Shown: positions 34,451 through 46,909, numbered from the stretch's first letter. The stretch is DNA of 64,000 nucleotides from Kuschelorhynchus macadamiae (GCA_030620095.1 JAUTXW010001600.1:1818501-1882500); one strand, 5' to 3'. The notes: generated from the sequence alone by a model not told the origin. Translations and numbers: made by a program.

Positions 34451-36564
34451 CACTTACAACGAACCTAGACTGCAAAGGAAAAATGAAAACATTAACTTTT
34501 AAATTGAAATATTACTTTATGCACACTAGTAATATAGGTGGTACAGTTTTAACTAAATCAGTTCTAACTGAAAAAGTCAAAAGACCACTTTAATTTTAAA
34601 ATTTTTCCTTACTTACTATTAACAGTAAAACAGTTCGTTAATAATAAAATTGACATCATCTGCAAGTGGCTTGAAATGAAAACAATTTATTCACTCGACA
34701 GGTCCTACTTTATTAAATTGATACAGGTATTTTCATTGCGTGATACAATATTATTGACGTTTTTTATGTACTAATAAATGTACACTTGAATGAAGCTTTT
34801 TATATATATGTAATGATGATTCGGTATAGTTTCTTGACAGATGAATATTTTTTTAGGGATACATCACTTAAAAATAGACTTAATTATTTGTTAGTTTGTG
34901 ATTTAATTTTTGTATTAAAAACGACTTCGTATTTTTGATATTTTATGTATTTTTTTTAACGTTTTATTTAAAATGTCCTATTTATTTAGATTTAAGTTTG
35001 CTTGTGTTGATTCAAATGTGACTTTTGGCAGTATTTGTTTGGGATATTCGAATTGTTCGTATGATAAGGGTAAGTCATTGTAAAGTTTGGAGAGCTGATT
35101 GCTAGTTTGGTTCCCATAAGTGTTCGTTTTTTGTGTGCCTAAATAAGTATACAAGGTTTTAAGTCCAGCCAAAACGTAACTATATATTTAATCAATATTT
35201 AGCTTTGGCGATCTACAAATGTTATTATATTTCATTTAAAATAGCGATCTGCTATGAAAACGTAAACACAATTTAGATTACTTGTTTGTGTAAAGTCGAA
35301 AATATCTTAGTGACAGTTTATCATACCCTAATGCAGTGTGTTCCAATCTGATTTCATTGCTTGGTCACCCAAATTTAATTTTTGTCATTTTTCGTATTTG
35401 TAAGATTGGTTTGGTACACCCTGTATGGTCAGATTTAAGGGTTCCAATATTTAAAATAAAATTTCTAAGAATTCTGATTTTCAAATAGTTATTTTCGTAT
35501 GGTCAGATTTGGCGGTTCCAATATTAAAAATAAAATTTCTAAGAATTCTGATGTTCAAATAGTTATTTTCCATTTAATTTTTTTTTTATAATGCTCTCAA
35601 ATTAATTGCTGGTTATTGTAACCCCTTTTATTTACTCGGGCGCATATGTATCCTTTAATACTGCACATAAAAGTAAGGAGTAATTTTTCAAAAGGGTATC
35701 AACAATTTGAGGGTGATGTTTGTTTAGTGTAAATCTTTTTCAAAAAAAGTAAAATATATAAGCATAATGATAGTTTATAAATGGTCAACACATTTCAGTT
35801 TCTCCCTGGAAAACGCTTCAAGGTACCAGAGGCATTTATTCACACGAATCATCCTGTAGAATGAAACCCCATGTCAAAATTTTGTTCCCATTTACCTGAA
35901 TTTTAAACCAGTCCAGATATTGCAAAATATGGGTGTGATATGTGAGAAGCAGTTTGTAAATATTTAATTGTAAATTTTAATTATAATGTAATGTCATTAA
36001 GTCTTTTTTTTTACAAAGCTGATTTTTAGTATTGTTTACTTAAATTCATCATTTTAGATATTAGAATTATGAGAATTATGGATGCTGTCTTAAAATAGCT
36101 GAAAAAAATAGAGTGTATCTGCCTGTTTTTGCTAATGATTTTTAAGGTCAGCTCTCCAACCTCTATGATATTGACTGTTGTTTTAATATGTATGTTGGAT
36201 GACTACTTGTATTATAAATGTAAAAAATACCAGTCCGAGAACGCGCAGTATCGCTCAATTTCTAAAAGTAACCACTCTCTAAGCTGATTCAAAAAGTCAT
36301 TTATATAAGCTGAAATAATTACTTACGCAGACTCTATTTCAAAATTTAATGAATGTGTTTTCGTAGGCTAGTTCTGTGCAAAATAATGTTTGCAAAGTTT
36401 AGAACTAGGAATTATGTATTTGAGTGTAAGATATTTATATTAATTATATTTACTTATAAATGTACTTGTTTGTTTTATTTCTATGTACTGAAATATATAT
36501 CTATAAAATTTGGCTAGTTTTTCGTTATCCTCTAATACGTCAAATTTACTCTTAACTTCACCTA
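34451..36564. other. AT-rich stretch, small tandem duplication only
   Basis: No gene recognised. ACACCCTGTATGG at 35416-35428 is an orphan mariner-type end next to the 74-bp duplication. Confidence 0.4.
35423..35570 (+). repeat. 74-bp tandem duplication, two copies
   Basis: 35423-35496 and 35497-35570 are direct copies, each starting GTATGGTCAGATTT and containing AAATTTCTAAGAATTCTGAT, with a handful of differences. Confidence 0.9.
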
Positions 36565-36700
36565 AGAAATCATGGTTCTTGGGATTAGACCATGTCAAAT
36601 TGGAATTACTATCCAACTTTTTGCCTTCGATTGCCCACGAGATCTGAACACTGAATGAGCTGGGAGAGATTCAGGCGGGCTTTTATACCCGACTGAATCT
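36565..36700 (-). mobile_element. Penelope-like terminal repeat fragment
   Basis: AAGAAATCATGGTTCTTGGG and GAGATCTGAACACTGAATGA match the complement of 43.5-43.61 kb. A ~30-bp block that carries the CTGAAGA core in the other copies is missing here. It includes the self-complementary GGGCTTTTATACCCGA, which contains a TATA-like box on the complementary strand. Confidence 0.8.
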
Positions 36701-37475
36701 CTCGTGACAGCCGACCAGATAGCGTTAAAAAGGTGTTAATGTGTGTTCTGATGTTTCTGGAGTTATTGTGTGAAAATAATTAACAAGTATAGTTGTGTAA
36801 TATATCGTCATCATTGAAAAATTGTGTATATTATGGGTGAAAAATCTAATGAACTTCTCAATCAAGAAATGCAAAAAACAACATAAAACCAAATTAATTT
36901 AGTGGTGAATTTATAGAACTCTTCATAAAGTAAACAAAAAATACCAGAATGAATTGAATGTTATCAGTTCATCCGTTTATCTTTTAAACATATCAGTTTG
37001 GAATACCCTCTTTTTTATATGTGATTTACATTAAATTTACAAACCATAAAATTTACTTATGCTGATAAGAAATTTGAACCTTAGAGAACTGAAATATTTT
37101 ATACATTTTTTTTTCCTTTATGGTAAACAATCGAATACACGTGTTCCTTCAGGTTATTGACCTACATTGTTATTATTTGTTGTATTTTTGTTGTTTTATT
37201 GTCGATTGTGTACAGGGCCGTACCATCTTTTTTTGTGTTTAATTAGGATTGAATGGCTCATCTGTTGAATTGAGTAGGCAGGGAGTGGTTCTTCTTGATT
37301 TACACTGCATACAGGTTCACTACAATAGCCAGATGTTCAAAATTAATTCTACCTAGTATAATGTTAAATTAATAATATTAAAAGTGTAACAAAGGATAAA
37401 TATCAAAATTTGCAACAGCTCTGTAAATATCTGTAACATTTCTGTAAAAATTTTAGGTATAAAAGTCCTGTAAAT

Positions 37476-39401
37476 ATGTCTAACTTGGTTTGTTCTAGCT
37501 GTCGCTGTAAATGCATATTTAAAGCCTGACCACAAGAACAAGAGATTTTTGGTTCACATTGTGATGCCTGTAAATTGGTTTTCTGTAAAAGCTGCGCTAA
37601 TGTTACTACAACTGAATGTCACACAATTATATTAAACCAAAGAAATTTAATATTTTACTGTCCTGCTTGCAAGCAGTTATTAAATTAATGATTTACCAAA
37701 TCTTAAAAATATTTTAGAACTTTTTGAGAAAACAAGGATGGAATGCAGGACAAAGGATGAGAAGATTTTGCTGTTGAAGGATGAGCATGACGCTTTGAAG
37801 TCTAATCTACAGGGTGAAATTGATAGGCTTTTGACGGAATTAAGTGACAAAAATAATTATATTAATCGGCTAAAGAGGCATACACAAGACTTTGAAGATT
37901 CTGTGTTCTCAGCGGAAAAATCTTTCACAGATGAAATAAAAGAACAAAAACAATATGCTGAAACACTTAACAGGGAGATTGTTGCCCTGATGGAAAAAAA
38001 TAAAGTACTTTTGAAGAAAATAGAGGCTTTAGCAGAGAAAAACCGGACTTTGTCCGCTAGTTTAAGCGAGCTGAATGGACTTAAAACAAACTTCATAACC
38101 ACTATAGAAACCTTATCTGCAGAAAAAGATGCTTATATAAGTGATTTGAAAAATACGAATAATGAACTCTCTGAACTAAAAACTAAAATATTGTTAGGAC
38201 CTCTGTATGATAATGCAATTTCTCCCAAGTTCCCTGATACACCTAACCAAAGAACGCCAATTATGAGTCCCACCCATAACGAATGTAGTAAGAGTCAGTT
38301 ACTAAAACAATCTGAATCTTCTAGTAACAAAAATAGTGAGGAAAATTTCAGGCAACCTATAGAGGTAATGGATACAAGGATTACTGAACTAAGTAAACAA
38401 TTGGAAAGATTACAAAACGAACTAAGAAAGGAAAAAGATAGTCGATTAAATGCTGATGAAGAGTACAAAACATCCATATTGGAACTAAAAGCTAGAATAG
38501 GACGGATAGGTGTTATAAAGGAGAGTCTTAAAAAGACTGTGCAGAGTCTGGAGGATCAGGGAAAGGAACTAAAAAGGAAGGTACAAAGATATGAAGTAAC
38601 AGGAAACAGTGACAAACAGATGGTAGAAAAGGATAATGAAAATAACCTGAGAGTAAATTTCCATGGAAGACAAAAAAACGCCAGGTATTGTTTATTGGAG
38701 GCAGCGATGCCTACAACCACTGGAAAATGTTCAAAATCGTTGCATACAACACCTTTGATACAAACAGCAGATATTCAAAAAGCAACCTATTAGAAGACAT
38801 AATTGACCAACATGAAATACTATCAAAAAATCTAGAATCTAGTGACTACAAAATTATATTCACTACTAATGAAAATGCCAGAAGAGGAAAAATCACCAAA
38901 ACCCAGGTTCTAAATAGCCTAATAGATGATTCAAAGAACACAAACCTTATAATAGGAGCATGCTTTGTGGCTAACAAACCGGTTTTAAATAGATTCATCG
39001 AACAACAAAATGAACAAATAGCAAACTCCATCAAATACAATCATAGAGCCCATTACATAGACTGTAACAAAATAGTGGGCAATTTTTACGTTAATGAAAA
39101 AGGAGACCTGTTAAATAATGGAAAATGGATATTACTTAAGCACATATATCACAACTTAATGAAACAAGAAGAAAAGAATCCCATTACGATGCAACGAACA
39201 GAAAGTGCAGATGCTGTTGACATATGTCATTCACAGAACCAAGAAATTAATAGCCGACATGATACGAAAAACCAATATGAAACGGAAAACCAACGAGCAA
39301 AGAAAAATACACGGAGCTATTTATTACCTGCTACCGAGCCTGCTATAAACAATATAGCTGATAAAAACAAAATGCAAACAGGAGCAATTAACCAATACTG
39401 A
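37476..39401 (+). pseudogene. LINE ORF1: zinc finger, coiled coil, SGNH-esterase-like domain
   Basis: From ATG 37476: CSSCRCKC, HCDACKLVFCKSC and FYCPACKQLL form a PHD-like cysteine/histidine finger, with one in-frame TGA and a frameshift near 37687. Next, 37690-38650 is a long charged coiled coil (about 300 residues, for example LNREIVALMEKNKVLLKKIE). After another frameshift near 38690, the last 200 codons hold an esterase-like domain: FIGGSDA in place of a GDS block, TNLIIGACF in the middle, and a final KGDLLNNGKWILLKHI where family members have HLNxxGK. CR1-clade ORF1 proteins combine such domains. The nucleophile Ser is present but the catalytic His position looks lost. Confidence 0.75.
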
Positions 39402-39459
39402 AAGAAATTTTTTATTTCTCAATCCATCTCAGACAGCCGTAAACTTGTAGAAGAAAATA

Positions 39460-42400
39460 CATCATCCACCCTCATTTGCCATTTAAATGTGCAAAATATT
39501 GCTAACAAACTAAACTCACTGGAAATACTTACACAGGAATATAAGCCTGATGTTTTTTGTGCTTCTGAAACATGGGTCCCATTAGATGGAATAGTAAATA
39601 TGACAATTCCAAAATATAAATTAAGCTCCTATTATTGCAGAAATATAAATCAACATGGTGGATGTGCAATATATGTGAGGGAGGATACTAAATACAAAAC
39701 CCTGAGAGGTGTCAAAGATTTTGCAGTAGAAACACATATCGAATGCTGCACTATTGAGTATAACACAACAACAGGAAAAATTGCAATTGTTCTAATCTAC
39801 AGAACTCCATCGGGACACATTTATAACACAAATGTCCTGTCTTCTCACTTATGTGGCTGCTATCTGTCCACATATCATATTAGGTGGAGACTTCAATATT
39901 GATAGCCTGCAGAAGACAAATAGGAACTACGGGTTGCTCTTTGATGTGTTGGAGTCTTTCAACCTAACGGACTTCAGCGACCAACCTACACGGATTTGTA
40001 CCACAAGTAGAGGCACCTCTTCCACTTCAATAGATTATATGGCAACTAATATGTGTGGTGAATTGGTAAACTGCAAAATCATCGAGGTTCACATTTCAGT
40101 TCACTGTCTGCAGCTAATGAAGATAAAATATACTCAACAGGAGACATCTATACTACCTCAAGCTACAGAAAAAAGAATTACTGGCGTAAATAACTTAAGA
40201 CAGCTAAAAAGTAGCCTTGAAAGGGAAAACTGGGATAAAGTATTGATGAGCAGTGACGGCAACTTGTTTCAAAATTTTTTGCAGACCATTCTATGGTACT
40301 TCGATTTAGCCTGTCCAAAGAGAAGAATCAAACCCATTTTACCCATTTCTAACTGGGTAACTGACGAAATAAAGAAAAATAAACAAGACCTGAAAGATTT
40401 ATACGATCTGGCTAAGCGAACCAGAAACAATGATATCCTAGATCATTACAAGCAAAAAAAAGAAAGACTACAGAAAATGTTTAAAGCAACAAAAGGCAAA
40501 TTACAATCAAAACAAAATCGAAAATTCTGAAAACAAATCTAAACAAATTTGGGATATCGTCAACACTGAACTTGGCAGGAAAAAACAAACAAAACCAATT
40601 AGCCTTGTTATCGACAAGCAAATCATAACTGACAGTAAGGAAGTGGCGAACAGTTTTGGGAGATATTTTGCTACAATCGCCAATGAAAAGCTCAAAGAAC
40701 ACTTCGGAAAAAATCTATCCACCACCCCAACAATGACTAAAATAATGCAATATTCAATGTTCCTACAGCCAGTGACAGAAGAAGAGGTCGAAAGCATAAT
40801 CTTGAAACTAAAGAACAAGAAATCAGTTGGAGTTGACGGTATTCCAACAAAGGTCATAAAATACATAAGGAATGAAATTAAGAAGCCATTAACCAAATTA
40901 ATAAATACCGCATTCACAAATGGAGTGTTCCCTTCGGCACTAAAAATGGCCACTGTAATACCTGTATATAAGGGAAATGAAACAAATATAGACAACTATA
41001 GGCCTGTAGCATTGCTTACTGTCTTTTCTAAAATATTTGAGAGAGCTCTATACAACAGACTTATGGAATTCTTGAATCACTTCAAATTAATTGACGATGA
41101 TCAACATGGATTCCGACCTGAAAGATCTACAGAGACTGCAGCTCTGGAACTTACCGAGTTCATTCACAGAGAGCTTGAAACTAACCGAATAGTGGTTGGG
41201 CTTTTTTTGATCTATCCAAGGCATTTGACACACTTAATTTTCAGTTCATCGAAAGCAAACTATATAATATTGGCATAAGGGGACAAGCGCTCTCGCTTAT
41301 AAAATCATTTTTGTGTGAGCGTAAGTTGCTAGTAAAAGCAAACAACTCCATCTCTGAGGAACACAACAAGGATCAGTGTTGGCTCCATTGATCTTTTTAA
41401 TTTTTGTAAATGACTTGAATCTTCCGGGGGTGACTATTAAATTTACTGATGATACTTCAGCTGCAATTTCTGGAAAAAAATGAGGATGACACATTACTGA
41501 AAATTAGAGAAGCCTGTGAAAACATGAAAGCCTGGTGTTCTACAAACCAGTTAATTTTAAATACACAAAAAACAGTAACTGTCCATTTTCACAGGAATAA
41601 TCCCAGGGTTATCTTGGATGCGGCAGCTGGTGAGGTTAAATTCTTGGGTACATTCTTAGACTCAAGATTCTCCTGGGAACCACAAATAAATCAAGTCTGC
41701 CAGTCATTAAATGGGGCATACTATGCTCTTCTGAAACTCAAACAAACAGTCCACCTGACGCACCTTAGGACTTCCTACTATGCTCTTGTCTAACCCCATC
41801 TTTCTTATAATATCTTGTTGTGGGGAAGAGCAGTGAACATTAATAGAGTATTTATTTCACAGAAAAGAGTAGTGAGGCTTATTTATGGACTCCATCCACA
41901 GGAATCATGCAGGCATACTTTTAGGGTACAAAAAATATTAACGTTGACATCAATATATATACTAAAGTGTGCTGTGCATGTCTATGAGAACAAGACAAAA
42001 TTTACACAAAACGGTGATTTTCATTCATATTCCGCAAGAACCAGAGAAGGATTGGCTGTGCCAAATCATCGTACGGCCCATTTTGAATTATTATTATTAT
42101 TATTATTATTATGTTGCTGCGGGCAGCAGTAGGCGACATTGCCAATGAGTCTGCTGCACTGTGCACTATTGTCTTTCGGTTTTTGGTTTTTTGCTATCAC
42201 AGTTTCATATCACACTTAATTTCATCACAGTATCACACTTAAGGTATCAAATATAATGGACTAGATTGTTGTTGATGTTTTTAATGTTTTTGTCAAGTTT
42301 TTTTTTAAAAATATTTTTGTTTGGGGCTGTGATGGTTTCCTCGTTCAGGGAGTTCCACCTGTACACTACACGGTTTGCAATGAAATTTTTTCTGACCAAT

Positions 42401-43063
42401 GAGGAGCACTTCTCCTTTTTTAACTTCTTACTATGTCCTCTCAGTTGGCTGGCATTTGGCGTAAACAGATTTCGGCTTAATTCCTCAGAATAGTTGTTAA
42501 GAATTTTATATGTCTATTAGGTCTCCTCTGTCCCTTCTCTCTTTCAATGTGGGTAGTCCAAATACTTTCAGCCTCTCTTCATATGGGGTGTATTTAAGAG
42601 TTTGTGGTATTTTTGTGAATCGCCTTTGGACTTTCTCCAGGGCTTCTATATCTTTGACAAAATATGGGTTCCAAACTGCATGTCCGTACTCAAGTTTTGG
42701 TCTCACATATGTTGTGTATATTTTTTTCATCATATCGGTGGATTTATTTGAGAAGGCTTTTTGTATTAAATATATGAAAGAGTTTGCTTTTTTTGCTATT
42801 TGTGAGATTCCCATTTCAGATTACTTGTGACAACTATGCCAAGGTCTCTCTGCTCTGTAAGTTTCCTGATGTCTACAGAAAATAGGTGGTAGAAAAGATC
42901 TTCACACTATGCCTGTATCCAGATATACAACCGACTACCCCACAAACTGATAGAAGCACCAACTGCCGGCAGATTTAAAACACTTTTAAAACAATTTTTA
43001 TATGAATCTTGCTTCTACAACTTTAACAAGTTCCTCAATTTTCAAACAAGTCCACGACTGTGA
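39460..43063 (+). pseudogene. LINE ORF2: endonuclease and reverse transcriptase, broken
   Basis: AP-endonuclease blocks: NVQNIANKLNSLE, KPDVFCASETWV, GGCAIYVRED, then after a frameshift at about 39830 ILGGDFNID and SSTSIDYMAT; the final SDH is decayed. RT blocks: VESIILKLKNKKSVGVDGIP, VIPVYKG, NYRPVALLTVFSKIFERALY, QHGFRPERST, then DLSKAFDTLN. The FADD catalytic motif at 41440 has decayed. Post-RT blocks run through ILLWGRAV and HFE at 42090, and resume after the insertion at 42905 with IYNRLPHKLIEAPTAGRFKT to the stop at 43061. At least five frameshifts or stops are present. Confidence 0.85.
42089..42885 (-). mobile_element. LINE 3' fragment inserted into LINE ORF2
   Basis: The minus strand encodes AKKANSFIYLIQKAFSNKST, YVRPKLEYGHAVWNPYFVKD, LEKVQRRFTK and RRDRGDLI, the CR1-type C-terminal region, continuing to about 42260. 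A 3' UTR follows, with a (TAA)n tail seen as TTATTATTATTATTATTATT at 42089-42110. The host ORF2 frame stops at its left edge and resumes at its right, so it is a 5'-truncated insertion. Target duplication is not clear. Confidence 0.8.
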
Positions 43064-43235
43064 AGTTCTGACGTTTTTTCATGTAGAATGTTCTAGTAAT
43101 AAGTTTATGTAAATTTTAACTATTACTTGTAATATGTAATCTTTGTTATAGCTTGTATCTTTGCTTGTTTTGACCTCTCTATGTCATGTAATGTGATTTA
43201 TAAAGATTAATAAAATGAATTGAATTGAATTGAAA

Positions 43236-43625
43236 AAGAAACAAATTGTTCAATCTGTTGTAGCTGAACACCAGCATAAAACTGACCATATTATAAATGC
43301 AAAGGAAACCTAGCATCAGTTCCAGGATTTTATAAACGAGAAATTAGACAATCTATTGACATTTTTAAACATACAAAAGATTTCAATATAGATACGGGTT
43401 ACGGTCTACATCACACATGGAAACCAATCTTAATACAGGGTCACAGTTCGGTGAGCACAAGTCGGGTATAAAAGCCCGCCTGTTTCTCCGAGCTCATTCA
43501 GTGTTCAGATCTCATGGAGTAAAGATACCTGAAGATGCTTCTTGCAATCGAAGGCGAAACCTCGGATAGTAATTCCAATCTGACACGGTCTAATCCCAAG
43601 AACCATGATTTCTTAATTGACCAAA
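43236..43625 (+). mobile_element. Penelope-like element 3' end
   Basis: It starts in the endonuclease tail (KKQIVQSVVAEHQHKTDHII, 43240-43300), runs through the region that matches the hAT-split copy at 0.85-3.6 kb, and ends in the terminal repeat (GGGTATAAAAGCCCG, hammerhead-like core, CGGTCTAATCCCAAGAACCA). It directly abuts the LINE tail at 43235. Confidence 0.85.
43520..43572 (+). ncRNA. hammerhead-like core in PLE terminal repeat
   Basis: CTGAAGA (43529-43535), stem GCTTC/GAAGGC with a TTGCAATC loop, then GAAAC (43556-43560). It has the same architecture as the copies at 0.9 and 23.5 kb, with A for U at the variable core position. The cleavage triplet is not clear, so it is probably degenerate. 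Confidence 0.4.
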
Positions 43626-43789
43626 GCCATGAAAGCTTCTGTGCTATCTTAACTTCACCATTAGTTCTTTAGCTGGTACCAATAAGCTTCCCGTCACTTT
43701 AAATAGGGTGACCATCACTACATATTATTTATTTTTATTATAACTTGTACATGACAAAAGTACTTTCAAAAAGACCTAAATACCCATTT

Positions 43790-44160
43790 CAGGATTCTTA
43801 GCGACCTGGAAAAGGCAGGTAATTCAGAAATCCAACTAAAAATTAGGGAAGAGTCAGGGGATTTTATACTAAACCTGGAAAAATAATAAAATTATTCAGC
43901 TTTGATTCATTGTATTTTTATATACTTTATACATTTTTGCAAAACATAATAAAACTACTTGATTAGATACATTTTTGTATAATTTCTTAGCACAAAATGA
44001 CAACTTAAAAAAAGGGACAAAAAGAGCCGAAAGGTAACTTTATTAGTTTCATTTGTTTTGTTGGTTTTTTATAATATAAATTCTCAAAATATAACCTGGG
44101 CTTTCCATGAAACCTTGAAATGTCATGGAATTTGATAATTTAAAATCGCTAAGAACCCTG
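43790..44160. repeat. possible hAT-type MITE
   Basis: CAGGATTCTTAGCGA at 43790 and the complement of TCGCTAAGAACCCTG ending at 44160 match at 14 of 15 positions. There is no coding sequence. The flanks show no clear 8-bp duplication. Confidence 0.5.
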
Positions 44161-45217
44161 TTATATATAGTAAATGGATTATTACAATATTAGAACAATC
44201 TTAAAAATTAATTTTAATATTCTTGAGCATAAATTTTGTTCGATGTAAGATAACACCCTTTCCAGTTAACCAAATCAAAACAACTTGGTCTCCCTTTTAT
44301 TACGTCTATGGTGGTTTCAATTGATTTTACTTTTTAAGGAGTCCCTCATGCTGGATTAGTTATTATAGTATTATTATTAGAAGTTGACTTTTGGGTCTTT
44401 TTAAAGCTTTAATGGTTAAAATAAACCTTAACATAATGCTAGTAAAATATTTACAAAGTTCACAAATAAGTAATTTATAGCTATCCACATTGCCAGGTCT
44501 TGGGCCACTTTTTATTTTACAGTTCCGAAATAAAATTTTAAAACTATAGTTGCCGTCGAAGATTCTCACCAAATAGCACTGTCAGTATAATTCTGGTCAG
44601 GTTGTTGTTTACCTCCAATTTTAGCAAAAAAGTTATTTTTCATAAAATGTTGCTTAACAAAAAATAGCTTAACTAGAAAGAAAGTCTCTGATAGAATATA
44701 CAAGCAACATCAAAAAAATGTATGTTCAAACATCATCATTTTGTACTAGGTGTAATTTTTGTCAAAAATTTCAAGTAACTCATTTTACTGCAACTAATTT
44801 AGCTTTCTCAAAAATTATTGTTTTAAACATTTTTGTTTAATTCAGTCTTTTTTTTTTCAATTAAGAAAAGTTTTATGTTTCTTATATAAAATACTGATAA
44901 AAAAAACATTTCAAAACAATGGGGAAAAATCTAAATGCATAAATGGCAAAATAAAATTAGTGATTACTAGTTAAAAGTCAATTCCTGGAATCTGATTTGA
45001 ATTACATACGAACTTGGTTAAAAATCATATAAATATACATTAATGACCTTCAAATGAATAATGATCAGTAAAATCGAACATCAATACTTTTAATTATAAG
45101 GCTGTGCAGGTTAAGTTTGTTGTATTAAAATAAAACAAACAGACAATATCAAATTTAGTTTCCTATTCGAACTCGTTGAACAAACCAAATACAAATTTCT
45201 ATCACAACTTTAAAATA
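44161..45217. other. HINT1 3' flank, no other gene seen
   Basis: AT-rich. The HINT1 transcript should end here on the minus strand; the only candidate poly(A) signal noticed is the variant ATTAAA (complement of 45088-45093). Short open frames lack motifs. Confidence 0.45.
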
Positions 45218-45487
45218 TTATCCAGGGGGCCACTGCATCTGTCTGCCTGACAAAACGTGAACGTGGAGATGGTAAACAGACTGAGCCCCAACTCGACCAT
45301 CATTAATTACAAGACGAAATCCATCCTTTAAATTTCTAGTTGCTGCAATTTTTTTAGCAACAATCAACAAATGTCCTATTAAAGCCTCATCGGAATCTTC
45401 GGCCTTTGAGAGTTGAGAAATAGGTTTACGAGGAATTACTAGAAAGTGCACTGGGGCCTGGGGATTAATATCGTCGAAGGCTACACA
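45218..45487 (-). CDS. HINT1: HINT1 exon 2
   Basis: The acceptor TTTTTTAG precedes TGT GTA GCC (C V A). It carries the rest of the HIT fold, including the triad, and ends WPPG-TAA. Confidence 0.95.
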   Translation of the reverse strand, partial: CVAFDDINPQAPVHFLVIPRKPISQLSKAEDSDEALIGHLLIVAKKIAATRNLKDGFRLVINDGRVGAQSVYHLHVHVLSGRQMQWPPG

Positions 45488-45650
45488 CTAAAAAATACGC
45501 ATTATGAGATACAAACTGTTTTTCGTAACATTAAATACCTACTTGTTCGTCTTCATAGATAAACTGGCAAGGTATTTCTTTTCTCAGTATTTTTCCAAAA
45601 ATTGTGTCTTCACCGGCCTCAGCTGTTTGAGCCAGCTTTACCTCAGCCAT
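45218..45650 (-). CDS. HINT1: HINT1-type histidine-triad nucleotide-binding protein, complete
   Basis: Exons 45650-45543 and 45487-45218 join in phase to 125 codons plus TAA; human HINT1 has 126 residues. The protein runs TIFGKILRKEIPCQFIYEDE, CVAFDDINPQAP, HFLVIPRKPISQ, and ends YHLHVHVLSGRQMQWPPG. The HIT motif His-x-His-x-His is H109, H111, H113, with H111 the nucleophile by analogy to His112 of human HINT1. The family hydrolyses purine phosphoramidates such as AMP-lysine and acts as a dimer in cytoplasm and nucleus. The intron is only 55 bp. The gene is divergent from eIF4A-III. A repeat copy begins 15 bp upstream of the ATG. Confidence 0.96.
45543..45650 (-). CDS. HINT1: HINT1 exon 1
   Basis: 36 codons from the ATG at 45650-45648 (MAEVKLAQTAEAGEDTIFGK and on). 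The donor is CAA|GTAGGT and the exon ends on a codon boundary. The bases before the ATG, GAAGAAGAAGAAA, are purine-rich as is usual upstream of insect starts. Confidence 0.94.
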
Positions 45651-45664
45651 TTTCTTCTTCTTCA

Positions 45665-46240
45665 TTCCTGTTTAGCCTGTTACATAACAGGACTTATTGG
45701 CTTTGCTACGAGGCAGTCGCCAGATTGCCCTCCGTCCGGGGCTCAGAGTCGTTAAATCGGCGACCCTCGAAGTCGACCCTGCACCTTGGTCCAGTTTGGA
45801 GGCGTTATCGGTAGGATATCCGGATGGCGAGCTCTAGGCTCCCGAATACCCCGAATCTTTCAAATACTTTAATAATTCCTCTTTAAATTTTTGAAATGCA
45901 TCTAGGCTTCCACTAGGTGCCCCTTGAGAGTACTACTGATATCACGAGATGACCCTTTCTTTCAAGCTATCCCCTTACCCCTCCCACTCCCGCCACGTAG
46001 CGGCCGTTACGCTAATATTCTATGTAGAACTGCGGCAGACGAACGGGATAGAATGCAGGAACAACTAGGCCTCACACGTTCACAGCGTATGCTCCCTTTC
46101 TAGCGGGGTCGTAAGTTTCCACCTGAGCGGTTGAGTCTCCCGTTTCCCCCCGAAATAAAGCAGCAAAACCGAACACGTGGCACCACTTATGTTAACAACA
46201 CAGAGGTCTGCATTCGACGAGACGAACCGGAAGACTGTCA
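45665..46240 (+). repeat. repeat unit 1, next to HINT1 start codon
   Basis: The most complete unit. It contains TGCCCCTTGAGAGTACTACT, ATATCACGAGATGACCC and GAACACGTGGCACC (an E-box CACGTG). It ends before a short spacer to unit 2. Confidence 0.8.
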
Positions 46241-46309
46241 GCCATTTTTAAATTAAATTACTTTACTAATTTGACTTTGTTGACGTTTTCTGGCGTTTCC
46301 TTTCTTCTT

Positions 46310-46742
46310 TATTTTTTGTTAATTGGCTTTTGTTCCTTAATAGTCCGACTTGCCAGATTGCTCTCTGCCCGGAGTTTAGTCAGAGTTATGACGACTTTCC
46401 TAGATGATTTACACCTTATTCCAGTTTGGAGATGTTCTCGATAGGGATGTCTAGATGATGAGTTCTAAACTTCCGGTACATCCTGATTATTTCAAACTTT
46501 TTAATCCATCAAACTAATTTTTTTATCTCAACTATTGCTCTTTCTGGCCATTACGCTAATATTTTATGTAGAACAGACAAATAGGATAGAATGCAGGACT
46601 AAGTAGGAACTAGGCCTCATACGTTAGTCTCTTAGATTGCTTGAGTCTCACGCATCCCCCCGCAACAATGCAGGAATACCGGACACGTGAAACCATTTAT
46701 GTTAAAAACACAGAGGTCTGCCTTCCACGAGGCGTTCGCTTC
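46310..46742 (+). repeat. repeat unit 2
   Basis: Diverged, with the segment around TGCCCCTTGAGAG deleted. It retains GGCCATTACGCTAATATT and AACACAGAGGTCTGCCTTCC. Confidence 0.8.
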
Positions 46743-46909
46743 ATATTCCCACCCGGCTTCTAAAATATATGTTCTCGAACGGATTGGTGTTAACTGAACA
46801 AAAATACAAAATACAAATTATGATATCAATTTCCGTTTTTATTCTATTTATCCAATTATGGGATTTTAAATTTAAGTAAAATAAATCATGAAAAATAAAT
46901 ATAGAAACG

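Larger units (their letters stand above)
37200..43235 (+). mobile_element. nearly full-length LINE (CR1/jockey-like), inactive
   Basis: ORF1 (37476-39401) and ORF2 (39460-43063) are followed by a ~150-bp 3' UTR ending in AATAAAATGAATTGAATTGA repeats, a typical LINE tail. The 5' limit is approximate. It lies between two PLE fragments in opposite orientation and was itself hit by a minus-strand LINE at 42.09-42.89 kb. Confidence 0.85.

Noticed and set aside
45504..45814. Plus-strand open frames over HINT1 exon 1
   Set aside because: Antisense to HINT1 and running into the repeat; the minus-strand splice model gives a full family-length protein.
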